Assembly (NCBI GenBank): GCA_029934555.1
Contig: JAOZMA010000174.1
Coordinates: forward strand, 1 to 5,209
Source of the DNA: Acidimicrobiia bacterium
Lineage (GTDB): Bacteria; Actinomycetota; Acidimicrobiia; Spongiisociales; UBA5794
DNA length: 5,209 bases
Direction of reading: 5' to 3'
Within the stretch, counting starts at the first letter, position 1. Each line of letters begins with the position of its first letter. The position numbers and the translations under genes are program-made. This document shows positions 1 to 5,174 of the stretch, piece by piece. Under the pieces are notes generated by a model. The model saw only the letters and a list, made by a program, of their open reading frames with translations. It made no database searches and had not been told where the DNA came from.

Positions 1-1
1 T

Positions 2-313
2 GAACGCGACGTGCTCGAGATGGCTGCAGTGACGTATCTTCGCGGCCGATCGATCACCGGTGAGCTCGTGATCGTCGACGAAGCACAGAACCTCGAACTC
101 CCGACGCTCAAGGTGATTCTGACCCGGATGGGCGCCGGTTCCAAGGTCGTGTTCTGCGGGGATCTGACCCAGGTCGACAATCCCTACGTGTCGCCGTTCG
201 GTGGACTTGCAGCCATGATCGAGAAGTTCAAGGGGAACCCGTTGTTCGGTCACGTGACGCTGGACCGAACGGTGCGGAGCCCGCTTGCCGAGTACGCGGC
301 GAAGATTCTTTGA
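2..313 (+). CDS. PhoH-family ATPase (PIN-PhoH type), C-terminal part, cut by the window edge
   Basis: This is the 3' end of a gene whose reading frame is open to the left edge (first full codon at 2), so the true start lies outside. The visible ~103 residues are the second half of a PhoH P-loop domain. They contain a Walker B segment LVIVDEAQNL (Asp codon at 77-79), then a threonine-arginine turn and VVFCGDLTQVDNP, the conserved GD-x-x-Q-x-D motif of PhoH proteins. The ending FGHVTLDRTVRSPLAEYAA resembles the tail of the longer PIN-PhoH (PhoH2/YlaK-like) proteins, in which an N-terminal PIN ribonuclease domain is joined to this ATPase. Known members are linked to RNA unwinding and cleavage in the cytoplasm. 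The PIN domain and Walker A are not in view, so the subtype is inferred from the tail alone. The gene ends in TGA and converges on hflX 43 bp away, with no convincing terminator between them. Confidence 0.88.
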   Translation, partial: ERDVLEMAAVTYLRGRSITGELVIVDEAQNLELPTLKVILTRMGAGSKVVFCGDLTQVDNPYVSPFGGLAAMIEKFKGNPLFGHVTLDRTVRSPLAEYAAKIL

Positions 314-341
314 GTCGCCAGTCGCCAGTCCCCAGTCCCCA
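314..341. repeat. Heptanucleotide tandem repeat, 4 units
   Basis: Four perfect back-to-back heptads start immediately after the PhoH-family stop codon: GTCGCCA, GTCGCCA, GTCCCCA, GTCCCCA. They fill most of the 43-bp spacer between two convergent genes. The CCCCAGT permutation resembles the heptanucleotide short tandem repeats (STRR) described in filamentous cyanobacteria. That likeness is in unit length and sequence only and implies no shared origin. Confidence 0.85.
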
Positions 342-356
342 GATCGAGCCGGCTGG

Positions 357-1673
357 CTAGTGAATGAAGTCGGTGAGTCTGTCTGCCGTCGCGGACGGGA
401 GGCGGACGGTCAATTCCGTTCCCTGTTCCGCGTGCTGCTCGTTGAGAACTTGGCCGGCATCGTGCAGGGTTGCTACGAGGTCCCCGCGGTCATAGGGGAT
501 CAGCAGGTTCACGGTCGTCGTGACCGCTTCAAGGCCGTTGACGATCGCCGCTGCGACGTCGTCGATGTGCTCACCGGTCAGCGCCGACACGGCCACCGAC
601 CCCTCATAGACGTTGAGGAGTCTTTGGACGACGGCCGGTTCGGCAATGTCGATCTTGTTGAACACGAGGATCTCCGGGACTTCGGCTGCTCCGATCTCGT
701 TGAGCACGTCGCGAACGGCCACAATCTGTCCGTCCGGATCCGGATCGTCGGCATCGACGACGTGCACGAGGAGATCCGCGTCGGCAGCTTCGTCGAGGGT
801 TGAGCGGAACGCTTCGACGAGTTCATGCGGGAGTCTGCGCACGAAACCGACCGTGTCCGACATCAGGGCACGGTGCCCGTCCGGGAGATCGAGTCGGCGG
901 ACCGTTGACCCGAGGGTCGCAAAGAGACGATCTTCAACGAGGACGTGCGCATCGGTGAGGCGGTTGAAGAGTGTTGACTTTCCGGCGTTCGTGTAGCCCA
1001 CGACGGCGGCCATGGGGAGACCAGAGCGTTTCCGGGACTTGGCTCTCGTGTCCCGTGACCGGCTCGCATCTTTCAGCTCTCGCTCGACCTTGGACATGCG
1101 CTCGAGGATCCTCCGTCGGTCGGTCTCGAGCTTCGTCTCGCCCGGACCGCGGGTACCGATCCCCGCGCCGAGCCGGGAGAGCTCGACTCCCTTGCCGCGA
1201 AGGCGCGGCAGCCGGTAGCGGTACTGGGCGAGCTCCACCTGGAGGCGACCCTCGTGGGTGTGGGCGTGTTGAGCGAAGATGTCGAGGATCAGAGCGACCC
1301 GGTCGACGACGTCACACTGGAAGGCCTGTTGGAGATTGCGTTGCTGGGCGGGCGAGAGCTCGTTGTCGAAAACGACGACGTCGATGTCGAGCATGTGTGA
1401 CTCTGCGACTAGTTCGGAGAGCTTGCCCTTCCCGATGAACGTCGCAGGGTCGGGACGACCGCGCCTGACGAGCACTGCTTCGACAGGTTCCGAACCCGCA
1501 GTGTCGGTGAGCAGTTCGAGCTCGCCAAGACTCCGCTGACCCTCGGCAACCCCACTGCCGTCTCGCACCAGGCCGATGAGCAGCGCCCGCTGCCGAACGA
1601 CATCGAGGTCGGTAACGGACGCGGTAAGGCGGCGCCCGCTGCGTCCAACATGGGATCCGGAATGATCGGCCAT
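357..1673 (-). CDS. hflX: GTPase HflX
   Basis: This is a complete 438-residue HflX, a ribosome-associated GTPase of the OBG-HflX group that in other bacteria splits or rescues stalled 70S ribosomes under stress. The N-terminal HflX domain covers about residues 25-200. It includes the family hallmarks FIGKGKLSEL (79-88), FDNELSPAQQRNL (102-114) and the glycine-rich GAGIGTRGPGETKLETDRRR (169-188), followed by a charged helical linker. The G domain has G1 GYTNAGKST (226-234), a G2 Thr in FATL (251-254), G3 DTVGF (273-277), G4 NKID (339-342) and G5 SALTG (363-367). A small C-terminal domain ends at TDFIH. All catalytic motifs are intact and the length is normal. The ATG at 1671-1673 has no Shine-Dalgarno upstream; instead a CATAAT hexamer sits 6 nt before it, suggesting a leaderless mRNA. 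The gene is divergent from the copper/heme operon and convergent with the PhoH gene, so it is probably transcribed alone. Confidence 0.97.
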   Translation of the reverse strand: MADHSGSHVGRSGRRLTASVTDLDVVRQRALLIGLVRDGSGVAEGQRSLGELELLTDTAGSEPVEAVLVRRGRPDPATFIGKGKLSELVAESHMLDIDVVVFDNELSPAQQRNLQQAFQCDVVDRVALILDIFAQHAHTHEGRLQVELAQYRYRLPRLRGKGVELSRLGAGIGTRGPGETKLETDRRRILERMSKVERELKDASRSRDTRAKSRKRSGLPMAAVVGYTNAGKSTLFNRLTDAHVLVEDRLFATLGSTVRRLDLPDGHRALMSDTVGFVRRLPHELVEAFRSTLDEAADADLLVHVVDADDPDPDGQIVAVRDVLNEIGAAEVPEILVFNKIDIAEPAVVQRLLNVYEGSVAVSALTGEHIDDVAAAIVNGLEAVTTTVNLLIPYDRGDLVATLHDAGQVLNEQHAEQGTELTVRLPSATADRLTDFIH

Positions 1674-1679
1674 GAGGAG

Positions 1680-1685
1680 ATTATG
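1680..1685 (-). promoter_or_regulatory. Candidate -10 element for leaderless hflX transcript
   Basis: Read on the minus strand, this is CATAAT, matching the TATAAT consensus at 5 of 6 positions. Only 6 nt (CTCCTC) separate it from the hflX ATG, so a transcript starting at the usual distance would begin at or next to the A of ATG. The stretch upstream of the start has no purine-rich ribosome-binding site. No good -35 match is seen at 16-18 bp spacing (CAACCG at 17 bp), so the call rests on the -10 and its position. Confidence 0.45.
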
Positions 1686-1705
1686 CCCGACCTGTGGGTG
1701 TTCGG

Positions 1706-1747
1706 TTGCTTTCCTGCTTCTTGCTGTCTGCTGTCTGCTGTTTGCTG
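1706..1747. repeat. Degenerate heptanucleotide tandem repeat, 6 units
   Basis: Six contiguous 7-bp units on the plus strand: TTGCTTT, CCTGCTT, CTTGCTG, TCTGCTG, TCTGCTG, TTTGCTG. The last four differ by one or two bases, and the first two have decayed further. The minus-strand consensus is CAGCARA. The array lies in the spacer between hflX and the operon, just upstream of the hflX -10, and overlaps where the -35 of either promoter could lie. Confidence 0.8.
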
Positions 1748-1772
1748 TGTCCTCGTCCTCCCCTGGTACGCT
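1742..1772 (+). promoter_or_regulatory. Weak candidate promoter for the operon
   Basis: TTGCTG (1742-1747) and TACGCT (1767-1772) could serve as -35 and -10. The -10 fits the TANNNT pattern common in actinobacteria, but the 19-bp spacer is long and the -35 matches only its TTG. The position, about 40 nt upstream of the GTG start, is sensible for the only operon promoter. The -35 lies inside the repeat array, which makes it less reliable. Confidence 0.25.
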
Positions 1773-1793
1773 GCGCGCCGGAAACCACAGAAT

Positions 1794-1808
1794 GTAACGA
1801 AAGGTAAC
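1794..1808 (+). promoter_or_regulatory. Candidate operator: GTAAC direct repeat one helical turn apart
   Basis: GTAAC occurs at 1794-1798 and again at 1804-1808, separated by GAAAG, so the two copies are exactly 10 bp apart. With flanking bases the element also reads TGTAAC-N5-GTAACA, an inverted repeat with one mismatch pair. It lies 5 bp before the regulator's GTG start and includes the likely ribosome-binding site GAAAGG (1799-1804). A protein bound here could block the first gene of the operon. Autoregulation by the DeoR-NosL protein is inferred. Confidence 0.35.
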
Positions 1809-1813
1809 ACCGG

Positions 1814-2383
1814 GTGCTCGCTGCGGATCGATACCAGCGGATCGTCGAACTGATCGATGAGAACGGCAGCGTGCTGGTCTCCGACCTGGTCGCCGAGTTC
1901 GGTGTGTCCCGCATGACGATCAATCGCGATCTCGATCACCTGGCCGGAATCGGATCGTTGACGAGAGTGCACGGCGGGGCGATGTCGGCGGTGGAGACCG
2001 GCGACCCCCGGTCGCGGCACTGTCTCATGTGCGGCACGGAGACCGGGGGACGGACGGCAATGACCCTGTTCCACGAGGGCGGGACACAGTCACAAGCGTG
2101 CTGTCCTCACTGCGGTCTCATGCTCGTGTCCGAGCACGCAGATGTCACGGCAGCGCTCGCCCAAGACTTCATCGGTGGGCAGATGGTCAGCATCCGTGCA
2201 GCGACATTTCTGGTGGCGCCCGATGTCACTGTGTGTTGTGTTCCGACCGTCCTCTGCTTCGAGGAGCGGGACGATGCAGATCGATTCAGCCGGGGGTTCG
2301 GCGGGACGCTGATGACTTGGGAAGAGGCACAAGCCGACGTTCGTGATCACATGACACTGACGAAAGAGGGAACGGAAGTATGA
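1814..2383 (+). CDS. DeoR-type HTH regulator fused to Cys-rich NosL-like domain
   Basis: This 189-residue cytoplasmic protein has two parts. Residues 1-57 are a DeoR-family winged helix: RYQRIVELI, then VLVSDLVAEFGVSRMTINRDL, then LTRVHGGA, the usual family end of the domain. The roughly 200-residue DeoR sugar-phosphate sensor domain is absent. In its place, CLMCG (Cys70, Cys73) and CCPHCGLML (Cys96, 97, 100) form two CxxC knuckles. They are followed by a stretch resembling the NosL C-terminus: DFIGGQMVSIRAATFLV (118-134), a middle segment with Cys141, Cys142 and Cys148, then DADRFSRGFGGTLMTWEEA (154-172). NosL is a copper-binding accessory protein, normally exported, for nitrous oxide reductase. 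This copy has no signal peptide and sits behind a DNA-binding domain, so I read it as a metal or thiol sensor. The GTG start gives the standard DeoR opening and has GAAAGG 9 nt upstream. Its end overlaps the next gene by 4 bp. The NosL relationship is recognised by eye from spacing and short motifs. Confidence 0.8.
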   Translation: MLAADRYQRIVELIDENGSVLVSDLVAEFGVSRMTINRDLDHLAGIGSLTRVHGGAMSAVETGDPRSRHCLMCGTETGGRTAMTLFHEGGTQSQACCPHCGLMLVSEHADVTAALAQDFIGGQMVSIRAATFLVAPDVTVCCVPTVLCFEERDDADRFSRGFGGTLMTWEEAQADVRDHMTLTKEGTEV

Positions 2384-3000
2384 GGACGACAAAGAGAAGG
2401 CAGCTCCTGTTACTTGTCACCGCGGCAGCACTGGCGGCAAGCGCCCTGACGGCATGCAGCAGCGACGAGGGGACCGGAGAGACCACGGCCACGACCACGA
2501 CGACGACACCGGCGGAGACCACGATCACGACGCCAACGACGACGCACCCCCCGGCACCCGCGTCGACGACCACCGCTGGATCGGATTCGGGCAGTACCGG
2601 TGGAGCGACTCCGCCATCACCCGAAGATCTCAAGGGTGGCCTGTTCGTGAACCTGTCGACCGACGACATGGACACGGCGGCGATGGCGATCGGATTCGCC
2701 ACCAAAGTCATGGCGAACACGGGGAAGCCGGCAACGATCTTCCTCAATGTCTACGGGGCCCGCCTCGCAGACATCAACATCCCCCAGAACGTGCACGTGT
2801 CCGGCAACACCTTGCAGGAGATGTTGGGGATGTTCATGGATGCCGGTGGAACGGTTCTCCTCTGCCCGGTCTGCATGAAGAACGTCGCCGGTCTCAATGA
2901 GGACGAGATACTGCCGGGGCTGATCATGGGCAAGCCTGAGTACGTGTACGCCGCGATGTTCGCCGAAGACGTCACGGTCCTCAGCTACGGCGGCCGCTAA
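2380..3000 (+). CDS. Lipoprotein with Thr-rich tether and DsrE-like domain
   Basis: This predicted lipoprotein of 206 residues starts with a basic N-terminus (MRTTKRR), a hydrophobic stretch and lipobox LTAC with Cys26 as the lipidated residue. Residues 33-80 form a low-complexity Thr/Pro/Ser tether. From about 84 to 203 it resembles the DsrE/DsrF (YchN-like) fold: GLFVNLSTDDMDTAAMAIGF, then TIFLNVYGARLA, then MFMDAGGTVLLCPVC, then a GLNEDEILPGLIMG loop and a final VTVLSY strand. The pair Cys162/Cys165 in CPVC is in the position where DsrE relatives carry a reactive cysteine, and could act in sulfur transfer, thiol redox or metal binding. DsrE proteins are usually cytoplasmic, so a membrane-tethered external copy is unusual. 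The ATG overlaps the upstream TGA (ATGA), indicating translational coupling. Substrate and partner are unknown; the neighbours suggest copper or heme chemistry. Confidence 0.82.
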   Translation: MRTTKRRQLLLLVTAAALAASALTACSSDEGTGETTATTTTTTPAETTITTPTTTHPPAPASTTTAGSDSGSTGGATPPSPEDLKGGLFVNLSTDDMDTAAMAIGFATKVMANTGKPATIFLNVYGARLADINIPQNVHVSGNTLQEMLGMFMDAGGTVLLCPVCMKNVAGLNEDEILPGLIMGKPEYVYAAMFAEDVTVLSYGGR

Positions 3001-3003
3001 ACC

Positions 3004-3540
3004 GTGAACCGGATCCCGATCCTGTTCGTCGTCTTCGCTGTGGCCATGGGGACCGCGGCGTGCGGCGGCGAGTCGGAACCCGACGTCCCGACGACGGTGG
3101 CCACCGATCACACGGGTGGGCCGCAGATCGTCATCGAGGATCCCTGGTCCCGGTCGACGCCGAACGTCGAGCGCGGCACCGGCATCGTGTACATGACGTT
3201 GAGCAATCAGGGCGACACTCCCGATCGACTCGTTGCAGCGAAGACACCGATGGCGGCTGCGGTCGAACTCCACATCGACGAGGTCGATGCGAACGGCGTC
3301 ATGCACATGCGAATGGTCGACGGAGGGGTGATCGACATCCTGCCGGGGGAGACCGTCCGGTTGGCGCCGGCTGGTCTTCATATCATGCTGATCGAACTGG
3401 TCGAGCCTCTCAAAGAGGGGACATCGTATCCACTGACCCTCAAGTTCGAGGGAGTCGGCGAGGTCACGCTCGATGTTCCCGTTGCATACGAGCAACCGGA
3501 ACCGGGCAGCGTCGATGCGGTCGTCGTACCCGAGTCGTGA
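3004..3540 (+). CDS. PCu(A)C-type copper chaperone lipoprotein
   Basis: This 178-residue exported protein belongs to the PCu(A)C (DUF461) family. These proteins bind Cu(I) outside the membrane and, in studied members, help load the CuA centre of cytochrome c oxidase or other cuproproteins. It begins with a short hydrophobic signal and candidate lipobox TAAC (Cys20; Thr at -3 is less typical). The mature domain opens with IVIEDPWSRSTP (42-53), a family hallmark. The copper ligands of the H(M)x10Mx21HxM pattern are visible as His90, Met102 or Met104, His126 and Met128, within VELH, MHMRM (100-104) and AGLHIML. Ile91 replaces the optional Met after the first His. The acidic C-terminal extension (161-178) has no recognisable motif. 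The GTG start lies 3 nt after the previous stop with only a weak ribosome-binding site, so translation probably depends on coupling. No His-rich tail is present. Confidence 0.93.
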   Translation: MNRIPILFVVFAVAMGTAACGGESEPDVPTTVATDHTGGPQIVIEDPWSRSTPNVERGTGIVYMTLSNQGDTPDRLVAAKTPMAAAVELHIDEVDANGVMHMRMVDGGVIDILPGETVRLAPAGLHIMLIELVEPLKEGTSYPLTLKFEGVGEVTLDVPVAYEQPEPGSVDAVVVPES

Positions 3541-3567
3541 GCACGTGACCGAAGAAGAGCACCCTGG

Positions 3568-5052
3568 ATGACACGCATCAAGGCATTGGTGCGGACCATC
3601 GCGATTGGAGCGGCGTTCACACTGATCGTGTCGGCTTGCTCGAGTAGCACAGGCGAGGAAGACGTCGATGCTCAACTCAGGGATGCCATCGAAGCGCATG
3701 GCCTTGCGGGGGATCCATCGATCGGACGGGACCTCCCGGATATCGAGGATCCCCTTGCCCAACTCGGTATGAAGCTCTTCTACACGAAGGGGTTGGGCGG
3801 ACAGCAGGACAGCGCATGTGTGACGTGTCACCATCCCATGCTCGGTGGCGGTGACGGACTGCCTATGTCCATCGGTGTCGGTGCAGACGTTCCCGATCTT
3901 CTGGGACCGGGACGAACCCATCCCGGCGGTCCGCTGGTTCCGCGAAACGCTCCGACGACGTTCAATTCCGGCATGTGGGACGAGGTGATGTTCCACGACG
4001 GCCGCGTTGAGAGTCTCGGCAAGACCCCACTCCTGAACGGTGACGACGGCTACGGAATCCGAACACCAGACCGGCCCCTCGGTTACCCGGACGTCGATGC
4101 CGGACCGAATCTCCCCGCCGCACAGAGCATGTTCCCCGTTGTCTCCGAGGAGGAGATGAGGGGCTTCGACTTCGGTACTGAGATAGGCAATACGGGGGAG
4201 GCGCGCAACGGGCGCGTTCGGGATCTCCTGGCACAGATCATCGGCGGATACGGCGACGGCGAAGGGGTGCTGAACCCCAACGACTGGCCCGCCGAGTTCC
4301 GAGCGGCATTCGAACGCGACGCACCCGTCGACGAGCTGATCACCTACTCCAGCATCGCCACGGCCCTCGGAGAGTATGAGCGGTCCCAGGTGTTCGTCGA
4401 CACTCCGTGGCGAGCCTACGTGGCGGGCGACGACGACGCGATGAGCGACGAAGCGAAACACGGGGCGATGCTGTTCTTCGGGGAGGCCAGATGCTCGACC
4501 TGCCATCTGGGTGACTTCTTCACCGATGAGGAGTTCCACGTCAACGCCATCCCGCAGATCGGCATCGGCAAGGACAGCGGGACATACGGCGACGACGACT
4601 GGGGTCGTTACCTGGAGACCGGCGCCGAGGAAGACCGATACGCGTTCCGCACGCCGACCCTGCTCAACGTCGAAGTGACGGGTCCTTACGGGCACGATGG
4701 CGCCTATCCAACGCTCGAAGGGATCGTACGTCATCATCTGAATCCTCAGAAGGCGGTCGGGGAGTACGACTTCGGGGCGGTCGATCCGTCGGTCCGCGTC
4801 GGTAACGCCGGGCGCTACACACAGGCGGCCCTGGAGCAACTCCAGGAGAATCGGAGCAACGGCGTCTACACGGTGAGAGACATCGATCTGAGCGACGATC
4901 AGATCGACCAGATCGTCGCATTCCTGCTCACACTGACGGATCCGTGTGTGAAGAGCCGCGACTGCCTGGCCCCGTGGATCGCGGATGAGTCGATCTCCGA
5001 CCCGGACGGACTCCGCCTGGATGCTGTGGATGCAGCCGGTAACGATCTCTGA
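3568..5052 (+). CDS. Di-heme cytochrome c peroxidase/MauG-like lipoprotein
   Basis: This 494-residue exported protein has lipobox VSAC (Cys24) and two c-type heme sites: CVTCH (Cys84, Cys87, His88) and CSTCH (Cys309, Cys312, His313). The layout matches bacterial cytochrome c peroxidases and MauG: LGMKLFYTKGLGG before heme 1, then RNAPTTFNSG (126-135); after heme 2, FRTPTLLNVEVTGPYGHDG (360-378) and TLEGIVRHH (382-390). Family members reduce peroxide with electrons from small carriers or oxidise protein side chains. It is longer than the usual ~320-350 residues because of a segment at about 155-290 and a C-terminal tail with Cys460 and Cys466. Position 143 is His in MFHDGR, where many relatives have Trp (WDGR). 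The residue near the usual second ligand of heme 2 (Met or Tyr) appears to be His389 or His390. The ATG is preceded by GAAGAAGAG (3551-3559). It is the last operon gene, 27 nt after the copper chaperone. Confidence 0.93.
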   Translation: MTRIKALVRTIAIGAAFTLIVSACSSSTGEEDVDAQLRDAIEAHGLAGDPSIGRDLPDIEDPLAQLGMKLFYTKGLGGQQDSACVTCHHPMLGGGDGLPMSIGVGADVPDLLGPGRTHPGGPLVPRNAPTTFNSGMWDEVMFHDGRVESLGKTPLLNGDDGYGIRTPDRPLGYPDVDAGPNLPAAQSMFPVVSEEEMRGFDFGTEIGNTGEARNGRVRDLLAQIIGGYGDGEGVLNPNDWPAEFRAAFERDAPVDELITYSSIATALGEYERSQVFVDTPWRAYVAGDDDAMSDEAKHGAMLFFGEARCSTCHLGDFFTDEEFHVNAIPQIGIGKDSGTYGDDDWGRYLETGAEEDRYAFRTPTLLNVEVTGPYGHDGAYPTLEGIVRHHLNPQKAVGEYDFGAVDPSVRVGNAGRYTQAALEQLQENRSNGVYTVRDIDLSDDQIDQIVAFLLTLTDPCVKSRDCLAPWIADESISDPDGLRLDAVDAAGNDL

Positions 5053-5060
5053 TGACCTCA

Positions 5061-5092
5061 TAGCCGAGTAGTGGAGTAGCCGAGTAGCTGAG
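5061..5092. repeat. Octanucleotide tandem repeat, 4 units
   Basis: Four 8-bp units follow 8 bp after the peroxidase stop: TAGCCGAG, TAGTGGAG, TAGCCGAG, TAGCTGAG, with a decayed fifth, TGACTTGG (5093-5100). Units 1 and 3 are identical; the others differ at one or two positions. No reading frame or pairing structure explains the periodicity. Confidence 0.8.
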
Positions 5093-5113
5093 TGACTTGG
5101 CGAAGCACACAGA

Positions 5114-5148
5114 CTACGGAGTACGGACTACGGAATACGGACTACGGC
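5114..5148. repeat. Heptanucleotide tandem repeat, 5 units
   Basis: Five contiguous 7-bp units: CTACGGA, GTACGGA, CTACGGA, ATACGGA, CTACGGC. The core TACGG is invariant and only the first base varies, apart from the last base of the final unit. The array lies 13 bp beyond the decayed end of the octanucleotide array but has a different unit and period, so the two are separate arrays in one spacer. Confidence 0.88.
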
Positions 5149-5151
5149 TCA

Positions 5152-5174
5152 GGGCCCTTGCACTTCAAGGGTCC
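5152..5174. terminator. Stem-loop after the operon, possible terminator
   Basis: GGGCCCTTG (5152-5160) pairs with CAAGGGTCC (5166-5174) across a 5-nt loop CACTT, giving a 9-bp stem with one G-U pair. It lies 100 bp past the last stop codon of the operon. There is no T-tract after the stem on either strand, so it is not a classic intrinsic terminator. Actinobacterial hairpins without a U-tail can terminate, but it could instead be a protein site or an RNA 3'-end stabiliser. Confidence 0.45.

Noticed and set aside
342..356. Terminator between the convergent PhoH and hflX genes
   Set aside because: AGCCGGCT (347-354) is a short palindrome but gives no stable stem-loop and has no T-tract.
285..803. 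A 172-codon plus-strand open frame across the PhoH end and the hflX 3' end
   Set aside because: It starts inside the PhoH gene, crosses the heptad repeat and runs antisense to the GTPase C-terminus with no motif of its own.
1409..2074. A 221-codon minus-strand frame spanning hflX, the divergent spacer and the regulator
   Set aside because: It overlaps two well-supported genes, translates through the tandem repeat, and has no domain or ribosome-binding support.
1814..2383. Ordinary sugar-responsive DeoR repressor, truncated
   Set aside because: The C-terminal part is not a broken sugar-phosphate domain. It has its own ordered Cys motifs and NosL-like ending, and the gene ends with a normal 4-bp overlap.
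3060..3548. A 162-codon plus-strand frame inside the copper chaperone gene
   Set aside because: It is an Arg-rich out-of-frame translation typical of GC-rich coding DNA; the overlapping frame has the PCu(A)C ligands and signal peptide.
2617..5061. An 814-codon open frame on the minus strand, antisense to three operon genes
   Set aside because: It lies opposite genes with clear family motifs, and its translation shows no recognisable domain. High-GC codon bias leaves antisense frames open. The plus-strand genes have lipoboxes, heme and copper motifs and operon spacing, so this frame is a shadow.
5061..5148. CRISPR-like array
   Set aside because: The units are 7-8 bp and contiguous with no unique spacers; these are simple tandem repeats.
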